Shown: in pieces, positions 44,611 to 53,841 of the stretch
Position numbering within the stretch: the stretch's first letter is position 1
Layout: every line of letters starts with the position of its first letter
Origin: Micromonospora polyrhachis
GTDB lineage: Bacteria > Actinomycetota > Actinomycetes > Mycobacteriales > Micromonosporaceae
Assembly: GCF_014203835.1 (NCBI RefSeq)
Contig: NZ_JACHJW010000001.1
Span: 1,116,001 to 1,180,000, forward strand
Reading direction: 5' to 3'
Length of the DNA stretch: 64,000 nucleotides
The notes under the pieces: generated by a model
Databases searched by the model: none
What the model saw: only the letters and a program-made list of their open reading frames with translations
What the model was told of the DNA's origin: nothing
Program-made: the position numbers and the translations under genes

Positions 44611-47316
44611 TCAAAGCATGTCCTCTGCCGCCGCAGGCGCCTTCTGTAGAACTACTAGTCGCGCCAGTTCCGTGCGGGAGCCGACGCCCAGCTTCGGATA
44701 GATCTTGTACAGGTGATACTCGACCGTCCGGGGGCTCAGGAACAGTTGGGCAGCGATCTGCTTGCTCGACAGCCCGTCGGCGACCAGCCCCGCGATGCGC
44801 AACTCCTGCGGGGTCAGCGCGTCCAACGCGGCCGAGCTTGGGGCCTGCCCGCTTTCGCCCGCCGCCCGCAGCTCCCCCTGTGCACGCCTCGCCCACGGCC
44901 TCGCGCCTGCCCGCTCGAATGTCTCCCACGCCATCCGCAGCTGCGTCCGCGCCTCGCTCGGCCGCTGCGTGCGGCGCAGGCGCTCGCCCAGCAGCAGCGC
45001 CGTCCTGGCCGCCTCGAAGGGATTGGTATGCAGCCGCAACGCCTCGCCGAAGGCCTCCTCGGAGGACTCGGTCAAGCCCCGACAGCGGGCCAGCAGGGCG
45101 TGCGACTCGGGCGTCGCGGCGTACGCCGACCACCGCTCGTATGCCTCGAGCGCCGCCCGCGCGCCCACCTCGTCGCCCGCGCCCACGGCGGCCTCAACGC
45201 GATCCGGCGCCGTCCGCCACACCACGGTGGGATGCCCGACACCCGGTCCCGCCGCGGCGATGGCCGTGAAGCGGTCGTGCGCCGTCGCGTAGCGCCCCAG
45301 GCACAGGTCGAGCAACGCCAGCGCGTACGCGGCGACCCCTGCGCGCAGACCCACCCGATGCGGTATGGCGATGGCCAGCGCCTCGCGGGCCTGCCGTTCG
45401 CAGGTCTCCTCCTCGCCTCGTAGCGCCGCCAGGACCGCCAGGTTGGCCAGGTGCGCGGCCACGGTGTTCTCGTAGCCGGCCTCGCGGGCCAATTCCAGGC
45501 CCTCCTCGGAGATGGCCTGGCTACTTGCCAGCCGCCCGGCGATGCGTTCGGCCGTCGCCACGAACTCCAGCACGACCGGCAGCTGCCCGGTCATCCCCGA
45601 CACCCGGGCCACCCTTCCGGCCCGCTCGGCCATCTCGGTCGCCAGGTCCGACTCGCCCAGTTGGCTGGCCACAGCCACCGCCCACAGGTACTCCGCCGCC
45701 TCCCCCAGCTCGCCGACCCGCGCCAACGCCCGCCGCAGCAGGCCCGGCCCAGCAGCGTCCCCATCCAGCGCCAGGCCGATCCCCGCCACCGCATCCCGCA
45801 AGAATCCCTCGCGGTGCGCTGCTGCCCTCCGCCCGAGCTCGATGATGGCGGCCGTGTCGCCGACGTACGAGGCGGCCTCCACTGCATCGGCCAGCATCTC
45901 CAGGCTGTCGCCCGCCGCCAGGATCCGCACGGCCTCGGCGGCGTTGCCGGAGTTCAGCTCGAACCGGCCTCGCAGCTGGGCGATCTCCATGTCAAGGCCG
46001 GCATCCACGCCAGCCTGGTCACGGGCTTCAGCTAGCAGCGACTCCGCCTGACCCGGGCGGCCACCTAGCCAGGCCGCGACGGCGGCGTCCTTCAGACGCG
46101 CAGCACGGGCGCGCGGCTCGGCGGTCAGCTCCGCGGCCCGGGCCAGGGCGGCGGCCGCGGTGCCGTACCCACCGCGGTCACGTGCGAGCTCCGCGGCAGC
46201 CACCAACTCGGTGGCAGCCCGCTCGTCCTGACCCATGGCAGCCCCGGCCAGGTGCCAGGCGCGCCGGTCACCCTCGGTGACTTCCGCCAGTACGGCATGC
46301 ACCCGGCGGATCCCGGCCGGGGTGGCCGCCTCGTGCACCGCCGACCGGACGAGCGGATGACGGAAGCGCACGCGCGTACCCGAGAGCTCGGCCAGCCCGG
46401 ACTCCTCCAGCTCGGCCAGCGCCATCCGCCCAGTCCACGATCCCATGTTCTCGCCGGGCCATACCGTTCGCTCTGCGGACAACCGGTCGGTGGCGCGCAG
46501 GACCAAGTCGAGGTCAGCCTCCACTGCGGCGACCAGAGCGAACAGCCGGGCAGAGGCGGACAACGCCGCCACCCGATCGCCGAACAGCCGGGCCCCACCG
46601 GGAAGCGGGTCGGGCAGCGGTTCGCGTCCGGCGAGCTGCGCGGGCGTCAAGCGGGCGGCGATCTCGCCCAGCGCGAGCGGATTCGCGCGGGTCAGCGTGA
46701 CAAGTTCCCGCGCCACACCGGGCTGCACACCGCAGCGGGACTCCAGCATCTCGGCCGCGGCGGCTCCGGGCAGGCCACGCACCTCCACCGTCAGGGGAAC
46801 ACCCTTGACCGGAGCGTCCCCGCGCACGGCGAACAACATCGCGATCTTTTCTGTCTCCAGGCGCCTGGCGGCGAACAGCAGTGCGTCGGCTGATGCCTGG
46901 TCGACCCACTGGAAGTCGTCGACCACACAGATCAGCCCGTCCGGCGCGGCGGCTTCGGCCAGCAGCGAAAACACGCCAGCGCCCAGCAGATACCGATCGC
47001 CGGCTGTGCCCGCGGCGAGACCCAGCGCCGCGCGCACAGCGTCGTGCTGCGGTTCGGGCAGCGCGTCGAGCGAGCCGGTTACCGGCCACAGCACCTGGTG
47101 CAGCGCTGCGAACGCAAGGTCGGTCTCAGCCTCGACGCCGGTGGTCCGCAGCACACGCATCGCGCCGCCTCGCACTGCCGCCGCGTCGAGCAGGGCCGTC
47201 TTGCCCACGCCTGCCTCACCCCGCAACACCACCGCACCGCCAGAGCCGTCGCGAGCCCGTGCGATCACCTTGTCGAGTGCGCTGACCTCCGCCGATCTGC
47301 CGTAAAGCACGAACAC
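44611..47316 (-). CDS. Large LuxR (LAL/MalT-like) regulator
   Basis: A 901-aa regulator. An N-terminal AAA ATPase has Walker A LRGEAGVGKTALLDAA near 35 and Walker B LICVVDDFQWVD near 130. A long Ala/Leu-rich helical repeat region (about 400-820) looks like TPR-type repeats. A C-terminal LuxR helix-turn-helix lies near 835-890 (LTPQELRIAGLVADGLSSKQ, then SPRTVEYHLYKIYPKLGV). LAL proteins are ATP-dependent, ligand-responsive activators, often of secondary-metabolite or degradation genes. TAGAGT lies just before the start: the GTG at 47316 or, for a leaderless mRNA, the GTG at 47310. It is followed at once by a hydrolase gene, its likely target. Confidence 0.85.
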   Translation of the reverse strand: MFVLYGRSAEVSALDKVIARARDGSGGAVVLRGEAGVGKTALLDAAAVRGGAMRVLRTTGVEAETDLAFAALHQVLWPVTGSLDALPEPQHDAVRAALGLAAGTAGDRYLLGAGVFSLLAEAAAPDGLICVVDDFQWVDQASADALLFAARRLETEKIAMLFAVRGDAPVKGVPLTVEVRGLPGAAAAEMLESRCGVQPGVARELVTLTRANPLALGEIAARLTPAQLAGREPLPDPLPGGARLFGDRVAALSASARLFALVAAVEADLDLVLRATDRLSAERTVWPGENMGSWTGRMALAELEESGLAELSGTRVRFRHPLVRSAVHEAATPAGIRRVHAVLAEVTEGDRRAWHLAGAAMGQDERAATELVAAAELARDRGGYGTAAAALARAAELTAEPRARAARLKDAAVAAWLGGRPGQAESLLAEARDQAGVDAGLDMEIAQLRGRFELNSGNAAEAVRILAAGDSLEMLADAVEAASYVGDTAAIIELGRRAAAHREGFLRDAVAGIGLALDGDAAGPGLLRRALARVGELGEAAEYLWAVAVASQLGESDLATEMAERAGRVARVSGMTGQLPVVLEFVATAERIAGRLASSQAISEEGLELAREAGYENTVAAHLANLAVLAALRGEEETCERQAREALAIAIPHRVGLRAGVAAYALALLDLCLGRYATAHDRFTAIAAAGPGVGHPTVVWRTAPDRVEAAVGAGDEVGARAALEAYERWSAYAATPESHALLARCRGLTESSEEAFGEALRLHTNPFEAARTALLLGERLRRTQRPSEARTQLRMAWETFERAGARPWARRAQGELRAAGESGQAPSSAALDALTPQELRIAGLVADGLSSKQIAAQLFLSPRTVEYHLYKIYPKLGVGSRTELARLVVLQKAPAAAEDML

Positions 47317-47696
47317 CCACTCTAGCCTCGGCCCTTCGTGAGCGGCCCGGCTGCTCGCCGACCTCGCTGATGTGACCGGGTTGACCAGCGCATTCAGTCA
47401 GGCCCTGGCTGGGCTGCGGCAACGGCAGCGCGGACACGCCCCGGGCCGGCAGCCACCGAGGCACGACACCTCCGCGCGGCATGACCACCCCATCAAGGAC
47501 GTCGGGGCGGCATCGGTGGGGTGCCGTCCCGAACGTTCTTCAGCCAACAGGTAGAAGCCCACCACCAACCGCGGACCAGCCGACCACCCACACGACCGCC
47601 ACCACGGACAGGACGCGACGGGATCACCGCCACCCACCAGGAACACGAACGATCACGTGCTCCCAATCTGCTCCCAACGTAAGGAGCAACAACAAA
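47317..47696. other. Gene-free stretch before the tRNA terminator
   Basis: No convincing gene. Near 47660-47680 GCTCCCA occurs twice, eleven bases apart. The stretch separates the LAL regulator promoter from the 3' end of the tRNA run. I see no integrase gene or other sign of an integrated element. Confidence 0.4.
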
Positions 47697-47730
47697 GTGG
47701 CTCGTTACCGGAATCCCGGCAACGAGCCAC
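47697..47730 (-). terminator. Intrinsic terminator of the tRNA run
   Basis: A perfect 10-bp stem GTGGCTCGTT/AACGAGCCAC with a 14-base loop, followed on the minus strand by TTTGTTGTTG. It lies about 19 bases after the encoded CCA of tRNA-Val. Confidence 0.85.
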
Positions 47731-47748
47731 ATGACGTGCTGATATACA

Positions 47749-47823
47749 TGGTGGGCGATACTGGGTTTGAACCAGTGACCTCTTCCGTGTCAAGGAAGCG
47801 CGCTCCCACTGCGCCAATCGCCC
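47749..47823 (-). tRNA. tRNA-Val (GAC)
   Basis: A 75-base cloverleaf with the acceptor stem GGGCGAT/ATCGCCC, anticodon loop TTGACAC (anticodon GAC), T-loop GGTTCAAACC and an encoded CCA at 47749-47751. It is the last of three tRNAs on this strand. Confidence 0.95.
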
Positions 47824-47837
47824 TCGTTTACTTGCCG

Positions 47838-47908
47838 AGGTGGAGACGGGATTTGAACCCGTGTACACGGCTTTGCAGGCCGTTGCCTCGCCTCTCGGCC
47901 ACTCCACC
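47838..47908 (-). tRNA. tRNA-Cys (GCA)
   Basis: A 71-base cloverleaf with the acceptor stem GGTGGAG/CTCCACC, anticodon GCA in CTGCAAA, T-loop GGTTCAAATCC and discriminator U. The CCA end is not encoded. It sits 14 bases before tRNA-Val. Confidence 0.95.
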
Positions 47909-47941
47909 GAGGTTGCCCCCGCTGTCGTGGCGGCATCTCCG

Positions 47942-48014
47942 AGCGGACGACGGGATTCGAACCCGCGACCCTCACCTTGGCAAGGTGATGCGCTACCAGC
48001 TGCGCTACGTCCGC
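47942..48014 (-). tRNA. tRNA-Gly (GCC)
   Basis: A 73-base cloverleaf with the acceptor stem GCGGACG/CGTCCGC, anticodon GCC in TTGCCAA, T-loop GGTTCGAATCC and discriminator U. CCA is not encoded. The Gly-Cys-Val order is common in actinomycetes. Confidence 0.95.
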
Positions 48015-48240
48015 TTGTCTCCGTTTGTTTCCGGCGTTTCCCGGTGACAGGTGAGAACTTTAGCCGAGCTGCGGAGCCAGTGCCAAATCGGGGTGCCCAC
48101 GACGCGCCAGAAAGCTCGGGTAGCCCCATAACACCCAACACACCCCGGAGATCATCCTAGGAACCTGAGCTAGAGGTGACACAGACCGGACGCCGTGTCG
48201 GTAACTCCTCGTGCTCGAAGGCATGGGTTACCGTAGCCGC

Positions 48241-48843
48241 GTGACGAGACGCGCGGCCGAGGTCCGCCTGGATGCCCTGCTGCGTACCGCATGTGACGTG
48301 ATTGTCGAACGTGGGCTGGCGAACACCCGTACCGCCGATGTCGCCCAGGCCGCCGGGGTCAGCCAGGCACTCGTTTTCTACCACTTCTCCACCAAGGAAC
48401 GGCTGCTCGCGCAGGCTTTCGCGTACGCGGCCGAGCAGGATCTGGCCCGGCTGGATGCGGTCGTCCGCTCCTCTGCCCCGCCGTTGACCAAGCTGAAGCG
48501 GGTCCTGAGGCTGTACGCCCCGACTGGTCGCTCCAACTCCTGGGCGATGTGGATCGACGGCTGGTCGGAGTCGCTGCGTACCCCGGAGTTGGAGAAGGTG
48601 TCCCGGCGGCTGGACCTGCGCTGGAAGGAAGACCTGACCGAGATCATTTCGGCCGGCGTCGCCGAGGGGACGTTCACCTGTGCCGACCCGGCCGGGGCGG
48701 CCTGGCGGATCAACGCACTGATCGACGGGCTCGCCGTACAGGTGGCGGTGCACGACCGGGTGATCACCCGCCGGCAGTTGTCCGACTGGATCCGCCTGAC
48801 CGCTGCCCGGGAACTGGGTCTGGACCCCACCCAGTTGGAGTAG
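48241..48843 (+). CDS. TetR family regulator
   Basis: A 200-aa repressor. The helix-turn-helix is at residues about 8-55 (LDALLRTACDVIVERGLANT, then GVSQALVFYHFSTKERLLAQ). The C-terminal domain is helical, with the BetI-like stretch NSWAMWIDGWSESLRTPELE. In-frame starts lie at 48211, 48223 and 48241. I prefer the GTG at 48241, since TACCGT ends six bases upstream and no ribosome binding site serves any of them. Its target is unknown. A run of short repeats follows its 3' end. Confidence 0.75.
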   Translation: MTRRAAEVRLDALLRTACDVIVERGLANTRTADVAQAAGVSQALVFYHFSTKERLLAQAFAYAAEQDLARLDAVVRSSAPPLTKLKRVLRLYAPTGRSNSWAMWIDGWSESLRTPELEKVSRRLDLRWKEDLTEIISAGVAEGTFTCADPAGAAWRINALIDGLAVQVAVHDRVITRRQLSDWIRLTAARELGLDPTQLE

Positions 48844-48848
48844 TCGAC

Positions 48849-48963
48849 CGAGGACCGCGTACGGCCTCGCCGAGGACCGCGTACGGAGTCGCCGGGGACC
48901 GCTAGGGAAGGCAGACCGAGAACCGCGTATGGAGCCGGCGGGGAACCGTGCATCGAGCCGGCG
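48849..48963. repeat. Degenerate 22-24-bp repeat array
   Basis: Two near-identical 22-bp units (CGAGGACCGCGTACGG plus CTCGC or GTCGC, at 48849 and 48871) are followed by three more decayed copies carrying GACCGC, GAACCGCGTATGG and GAACCGTGCATCG. It fills the gap between the TetR gene and the next gene. Confidence 0.75.
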
Positions 48964-48994
48964 AAATCACTGCCACCGGTGAAGAATCGGACGC

Positions 48995-49576
48995 ATGGCC
49001 CTCTTAGCGACCTACCGCCGCAGTCTCACCGAATTCACCGACCGGGTCGGCCAGGTCGGCTCCGGCCAGTGGACGATCTCCACCCCATGCGCCGACTGGG
49101 ACGTACGGACCCTGGTCAACCACGTGGTCGGCGAGGACCGATGGACCGTACCGATGTTCTCGGGCGCGACCATCGCCGAGGTGGGTGACCGGTTCGACGG
49201 CGATCTGCTGGGCGTGGACGCGGCCGGCGCGGCCCGGGACGCCGCCGCGCAGGCGGACCTGGCGGTCAGCGAGCCCGGTGCCCTGGACCGCACCATCCAC
49301 CTCTCCGCCGGGGACACTCCGGCCCGGGAGTACCTGCACCAACTGCTCGCCGAACACCTGGTGCACGGCTGGGACCTCGCGATGGCGATCGGCGCCACCC
49401 CACGGTTGGACGCCGCCGCAGTGCGGCTCTGCCTCGACTGGTTCACCGACCGGGTCCCGCTCTACCGGGACAACGATCTGATCAGCGCCCGGATCGAGGT
49501 ACCCACCGATGCCAGCGACCAGGACCGGCTGATCGCCGGGTTCGGGCGAGACCCGAACTGGCGTCCCCCGCGTTGA
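48995..49576 (+). CDS. Maleylpyruvate isomerase-fold (DinB-like, TIGR03086-type) protein
   Basis: A 193-aa four-helix metal-binding protein of the mycothiol-dependent maleylpyruvate isomerase/DinB superfamily. Signs are WTISTPCADWDVRTLVNHVV near residues 26-45 (first metal histidine) and LLAEHLVHGWDLAMAIG near 117 (the HxxxHGWD pair). Members catalyse thiol-dependent reactions or are uncharacterised; a mycothiol-linked role is likely. It has a paralogue at 58714. No ribosome binding site precedes the ATG. Confidence 0.8.
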   Translation: MALLATYRRSLTEFTDRVGQVGSGQWTISTPCADWDVRTLVNHVVGEDRWTVPMFSGATIAEVGDRFDGDLLGVDAAGAARDAAAQADLAVSEPGALDRTIHLSAGDTPAREYLHQLLAEHLVHGWDLAMAIGATPRLDAAAVRLCLDWFTDRVPLYRDNDLISARIEVPTDASDQDRLIAGFGRDPNWRPPR

Positions 49577-49670
49577 CCATCGACGGCACACAACGCCAAC
49601 TCAGTCTGCCGAGCCACCGATCGGACCACCGGGCGGTGAAGGCCAATCCGGGTACGGGCACAATCGCGGG

Positions 49671-50357
49671 GTGTCCGACACCTCGACGGCGTTCGTCCGC
49701 ACCTACGCCCGGTTGGCCCCGGTGGCCCACGTACCCGAGATCCAGCTCCATCAGGCCGAGGAGCCGATCGGCCTGTGGGAACTGACCGAGGGTGAGTTCC
49801 GCAGCGAGCAGCCACCACCGTTCTGGGCCTTCGCCTGGGCCGGGGGGCAGGGGTTGGCCCGGTACGTGCTCGACCACCCGGAGACGGTGGCCGGTCGACG
49901 CGTCCTCGATGTGGCGTCGGGTTCCGGTCTGGTGGCGATCGCCGCGGCCCGTGCCGGCGCGGCAGAGGTACGGGCGGTGGACGTGGACCCGGTGGCGGTC
50001 GCCGCGATCGGGATAAACGCCGAGGCAAACGGGGTTGCGGTGACCTCGCTCGCCGCCGACGTCCTCGACGGGGACGCGGACGACGCGCAGGTCGTGCTGG
50101 TCGGGGACGCCTTCTACAGCGAGGCGATGGCCAACCGGATGCTGCGGTTCCTGCTCCGCGCGACCCGGGGTGCGGCCCGGGTGCTGGTCGGTGACCCGGA
50201 CCGGGCGTTCCTGCCCCGGACCCGGTTCCGAAAGCTCGCCGAGTACGACGTACCGGTTCCGATGGCGCTGGAGAGCGTACGGGTCAAGCCCACCACGATC
50301 TGGGAGTTGACCGCGCCGGTCGGTGCCGCACCGACTCGTGATCGCGTCGCTGGGTAG
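49671..50357 (+). CDS. SAM-dependent methyltransferase
   Basis: A 228-aa class I methyltransferase. The SAM loop is VLDVASGSGLVAIAAARAGA near residue 80, an acidic strand end is VRAVDVDPVA near 103, and VVLVGDAFYSEAMA near 140 replaces the usual D/N-PP motif. The N-terminus PPFWAFAWAGGQGLARYVLD matches the Nnt1/ETFB-lysine methyltransferase group, which modify proteins or small molecules. CACAAT ends six bases before the GTG and no ribosome binding site is present, so it is probably leaderless. A P450 gene follows after nine bases. Confidence 0.8.
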   Translation: MSDTSTAFVRTYARLAPVAHVPEIQLHQAEEPIGLWELTEGEFRSEQPPPFWAFAWAGGQGLARYVLDHPETVAGRRVLDVASGSGLVAIAAARAGAAEVRAVDVDPVAVAAIGINAEANGVAVTSLAADVLDGDADDAQVVLVGDAFYSEAMANRMLRFLLRATRGAARVLVGDPDRAFLPRTRFRKLAEYDVPVPMALESVRVKPTTIWELTAPVGAAPTRDRVAG

Positions 50358-50366
50358 CGTGGCGGC

Positions 50367-51641
50367 GTGCTGTTTCGCAGTTGGCAGGGGACCGTTGACC
50401 AGCAGTGGCCGGACGTCGTCCGGGTCGCCGACCACGTGGGGGTCCAGCATTTCGTGGTGACCCGGCACGCCCTGGTCCGCCAGGTGCTCGCCGATCCGGA
50501 GATGTTCCGCCCTGACAACGCACTGGACGCGGTGACCCCGATGCCGGTGGCCGCCCTGCGGATCCTCGCCCGGCACGGTTTCCGGCTGCCGCCGACGTTG
50601 GCCAACAACGGCGACCCGACCCATCCGGCGATCCGGTCCATCGTCGCCGACGCGCTACACCCGACGCGGGTCGAGGAGCAGCGCCGGTGGTTGGCGGGGG
50701 TCGTACGCGAGCGGGTGGCTCACCTGTCGGCCGTACTGGCTGCCGGGAAATCAGTCGACCTGTACGCCGATCTGGCCGCCGATCTGCCGCTGCTGGTGCT
50801 GGCCCGGCTGGTGGACCTGCCAGACGAGCAACTCACGTTGGTCAAGGAGTTCTCGCGGGCCGCGTTGGAGTTGTTCTGGGCACCGGTGGACGCGCAACGG
50901 CAGCTGGCCCTGGCCGACACCGTCGGGCAGTTCCACGCCGTACTGAGTGGATTCGCCGAGGCCGGTACCGGGCTGGTCGCCGATCTGAGGGCAGCCGGAC
51001 ATCCCCGTGACGTACGGGTGGGCGCGTTGTTCTTTCTGCTGGTGGCCGGGCAGGAGACCACCTCGCAGTTCCTCACCCTGTTGCTGCACCGGTTGAGCAC
51101 CGAGCCGGCGGTTCTGGCCGGCCTGCGTGCCGGCACGGTCAAGGTGGTGGACGTGGTCGAGGAGGGGTTGCGGCTGGACCCGCCGATCGTGACCTGGCGG
51201 CGGGTGGCCGCCCGGGACACGGTGCTCGCCGGCACGGCCGTGCCGGCGGGGAGCAGCGTCGTGCTGTGGCTGGCCCGGGCTGGGCGGGACTCGGCGATCG
51301 TTGCCGCCCCGGCCGACTTCCGGCCGGGGCAGCGCGGCTCGCGTCGGCACCTGGCGTTCGGGGCCGGTGCGCACCGGTGTGTCGGAGCCCAACTGGCCAG
51401 GATGGAGGCCGGGGTGGTGGTGGGCGAGGTGGCACCGCTGCTGGCCGGGGTGACCGTGGAACGCGCCCCGTGGTGCCCGGACAACCTCTCCTTCCGGATG
51501 CCGGACGCCTTCGTGGTCCGGCGCTCCGCCTCGGCGAACACCTCCCGGCACGCCTCGCCGAGTGCCGGCCATCCCGAGCCGGCGAGCGCCGGTCTTCCCG
51601 AATCGGCGAGCGCCTGCCGTTCCGATCTGTCCCGTACCTGA
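50367..51641 (+). CDS. Cytochrome P450
   Basis: A 424-aa soluble bacterial P450. The oxygen-binding I-helix has FLLVAGQETTSQF near 225, the ExxR pair is EEGLRLDPP near 265 and the heme loop is FGAGAHRCVGAQLARME near 335. The final 40 residues, past the usual end, consist of Ser/Ala/Pro repeats and look dispensable. TAGCGT ends six bases before the GTG without a ribosome binding site. It follows the methyltransferase gene directly; the two could modify the same molecule, but nothing in the sequence names it. Confidence 0.85.
   Translation: MLFRSWQGTVDQQWPDVVRVADHVGVQHFVVTRHALVRQVLADPEMFRPDNALDAVTPMPVAALRILARHGFRLPPTLANNGDPTHPAIRSIVADALHPTRVEEQRRWLAGVVRERVAHLSAVLAAGKSVDLYADLAADLPLLVLARLVDLPDEQLTLVKEFSRAALELFWAPVDAQRQLALADTVGQFHAVLSGFAEAGTGLVADLRAAGHPRDVRVGALFFLLVAGQETTSQFLTLLLHRLSTEPAVLAGLRAGTVKVVDVVEEGLRLDPPIVTWRRVAARDTVLAGTAVPAGSSVVLWLARAGRDSAIVAAPADFRPGQRGSRRHLAFGAGAHRCVGAQLARMEAGVVVGEVAPLLAGVTVERAPWCPDNLSFRMPDAFVVRRSASANTSRHASPSAGHPEPASAGLPESASACRSDLSRT
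51557..51628. repeat. Three 24-bp repeats at the P450 3' end
   Basis: Three 24-bp units (51557, 51581, 51605) share GGCGAGCGCC or CGAGTGCC, a variable GGTCTTCC-like core and CGA. They encode eight-residue units PSAGHPEP, ASAGLPES and ASACRSDL at the P450 C-terminus. Confidence 0.75.
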
Positions 51642-51743
51642 CGAAAGTCAGGGTGGGCCGTTCCCGTTCGGGTGCTGTGCCGTACCTGGCCGGATTTCTA
51701 CCGTCGATGCACCACGACGGGGGAGATCCCCCAGGGAGGCTTC

Positions 51744-52685
51744 ATGATCACGTTACGCGGGCTGACGAAGCGCTTCGGCGCGGCGACAGCCGTCGACAAT
51801 CTGTCCCTGGACATCGCACCGGGCCGGGTTACCGGCTTCCTCGGCCCGAACGGGGCCGGCAAGTCCACCACCATGCGCATGATCCTCGGGCTGGACCGGC
51901 CCACCGCCGGGCAGGCACTGGTCAACGGACGGGCGTACCCGACGCTGCGGCATCCGCTGCACGAGGTCGGGGCGCTGCTCGACGCCAAGGCCATCCACCC
52001 GGCCCGGTCCGGGCGTAGCCACCTGCTGGCGATGGCCCGCAGCAACGGTATCCCGCCCCGCCGGGTGGACGAGGTGCTGGCCACCGTCGGGCTGGACAAC
52101 GCCGCCGCCGGCAAGCGCGGCAAGACCCTGTCGCTGGGCATGGGCCAGCGACTGGGCATTGCCGGTGCACTGCTCGGCGATCCGCCGGTGTTGATGTTCG
52201 ACGAGCCGGTCAACGGGCTCGACCCGGACGGGGTGCGCTGGATCCGCCAGTTGATGCGTTCGCTGGCGGCCGAGGGCCGGACGGTCTTCGTCTCCAGCCA
52301 CCTGATGAGCGAGATGCAGCTCACCGCCGACCAGCTGGTGGTGATCGGTCGGGGCCGGCTGATCGCCGACGCCCCGATCACCGAGGTGATCGCCGCCAGT
52401 TCGGCGACGGCGGTCCGGGTGCGCAGCCCGCAGCCGGCCGGGCTGGCGGCCCTCGCCGAGCGGCTCATCGCCCGGTCCGCGCGGGTCGAGGCCACCGGCG
52501 ACGGCGAGGTGACCGTGACCGGTGCCAGCGGCGAGCAGGTCGGTGACCTGGCCCACGAGCTGGGCGTACGGCTGCACGAGCTGAGCATCCGCTCGGCGTC
52601 GCTGGAAGAGGCGTACCTGGAGTTGACCGCCGGCAGTGTCGAGTACGCCGGCACGACCACGTCGGTGGGGAGTCGTCATGCGTAG
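51744..52685 (+). CDS. ABC transporter ATP-binding protein, BcrA-like
   Basis: A 313-aa ATPase. Walker A is GPNGAGKSTTMRM near 37, the variant signature LSLGMGQRLGIAGALLGD is near 130, and Walker B VLMFDEPVNGLDPDG is near 150. About 100 extra residues at the C-terminus are typical of BcrA/DrrA-type drug or bacitracin exporters. AGGGAGG lies five bases before the ATG at 51744. It overlaps the lipase gene by eight bases; the partner permease is the third gene of the operon. Confidence 0.85.
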   Translation: MITLRGLTKRFGAATAVDNLSLDIAPGRVTGFLGPNGAGKSTTMRMILGLDRPTAGQALVNGRAYPTLRHPLHEVGALLDAKAIHPARSGRSHLLAMARSNGIPPRRVDEVLATVGLDNAAAGKRGKTLSLGMGQRLGIAGALLGDPPVLMFDEPVNGLDPDGVRWIRQLMRSLAAEGRTVFVSSHLMSEMQLTADQLVVIGRGRLIADAPITEVIAASSATAVRVRSPQPAGLAALAERLIARSARVEATGDGEVTVTGASGEQVGDLAHELGVRLHELSIRSASLEEAYLELTAGSVEYAGTTTSVGSRHA

Positions 52686-53841
52686 TTTCGGATCGCCGGT
52701 CCTCGCGGGTCGGCGCGGCGGTCGGGCGCTGGCCGTACTGGTGGCGTCGTTGGCGCTGCTCGCACCGGGCGGGGTCGCTGCGGCCTCCCCCACGGCGGTG
52801 GCCGGGACCCCGGCACTGTCCCTGCCCGCTCCGACCGGCCGTCATCCGGTCGGGACCACCTCGCTGCACCTGGTCGACAGTGGACGGCCGGACCCGTGGC
52901 AGCCGGGCACGGACCGGGAACTGATGGTGTCGCTCTGGTATCCGGCGGTCACCGACCGGGGTGGGCCCGCGCCGTACACCACGGCCGCCGTCTCCGCGCG
53001 GATCGTCGCCGCCGAGGGACTGCCGCTGCCGTCGGAGATCCTGACCACGGTACGCACCAACGCCCGACGGGACGTCCCGGTGCGGCGGACCGCCGGCGGC
53101 TGGCCGCTGGTGGTGCTCTCCCCCGGGTTCAGCCTGAGCCGCGAGTCGCTGACCGGGCTGGCCGAGGAGTTGGCCAGTCGCGGGTACGTGGTGGCCGGGG
53201 TCGACCATCCGTACGAGGCGCGCGGGGTCGAGTTCCCCGACGGCCGGGTGGTCGAGTGTCTGGCCTGCGACCTGTGGGGGCCGGGCACGGCTGAGAAGGT
53301 CATCGAGGGCCGGGCTCTCGACGTGTCGTTCCTGCTGGACCGGCTGACCGGGCCGAAGCCGGCCTGGCGGGGGGCGTGGGCGATCGACCGGAGCCGGATC
53401 GGCATGGTCGGCCACTCCATCGGCGGCGCCTCGGCGGCGCAGGTGCTACGTACCGACCGTCGGGTGGCCGCCGGGGCGGACCTGGACGGCACGCTCTTCG
53501 TACCGGTCCCGGCGGGTGCCCTCACCAAGCCGTTCCTGCTGGTCGGTGCGGAACGGCCGGCGGACGCCAGTTGGCTGCGTGACTGGCCGGGACTGGCCGG
53601 GTGGAAACGCTGGCTGACGGTCACCGGCACCGGGCACATGTCCTTCACCGACCGGCCGGTGCTCGGCGCGCAACTCGGCATGGACCCGGGTCCGATGCCG
53701 GCGGAGCGGCAACTGCTGATCACCCGGGAGTACGTCGCGGCGTTCGTGGACTGGCATCTGCGCCACCAGCCACGGCCGCTGCTCGATGGCCCGTCCGCTA
53801 CCTATCCCGAGGTCCTGTTCCGGAACGAGGCCACCTCATGA
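52678..53841 (+). CDS. Secreted lipase/PAF-acetylhydrolase-like alpha/beta hydrolase
   Basis: A 387-aa exported hydrolase. An N-terminal signal peptide (ALAVLVASLALLAPGGVAAA) precedes a domain with the oxyanion region VVLSPGFSLSRES near 145, the nucleophile IGMVGHSIGGASAAQ near 245, an aspartate in AGADLDGTLF and the histidine in TGTGHMSFTD near 320. This is the platelet-activating-factor acetylhydrolase-like lipase pattern. It is sandwiched between an ABC ATPase and its permease, with overlaps on both sides (ATGA at its 3' end), so all three are coupled. Confidence 0.85.
   Translation: MRSFGSPVLAGRRGGRALAVLVASLALLAPGGVAAASPTAVAGTPALSLPAPTGRHPVGTTSLHLVDSGRPDPWQPGTDRELMVSLWYPAVTDRGGPAPYTTAAVSARIVAAEGLPLPSEILTTVRTNARRDVPVRRTAGGWPLVVLSPGFSLSRESLTGLAEELASRGYVVAGVDHPYEARGVEFPDGRVVECLACDLWGPGTAEKVIEGRALDVSFLLDRLTGPKPAWRGAWAIDRSRIGMVGHSIGGASAAQVLRTDRRVAAGADLDGTLFVPVPAGALTKPFLLVGAERPADASWLRDWPGLAGWKRWLTVTGTGHMSFTDRPVLGAQLGMDPGPMPAERQLLITREYVAAFVDWHLRHQPRPLLDGPSATYPEVLFRNEATS

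Noticed and set aside
47640-47830. Attachment site of an integrated element at the tRNA genes
   Set aside because: The GCTCCCA direct repeat and tRNA ends suggested it, but there is no integrase and no second copy of a tRNA 3' end in the window.
48849-48963. CRISPR array
   Set aside because: Units abut without unique spacers and decay steadily; there are no cas genes.
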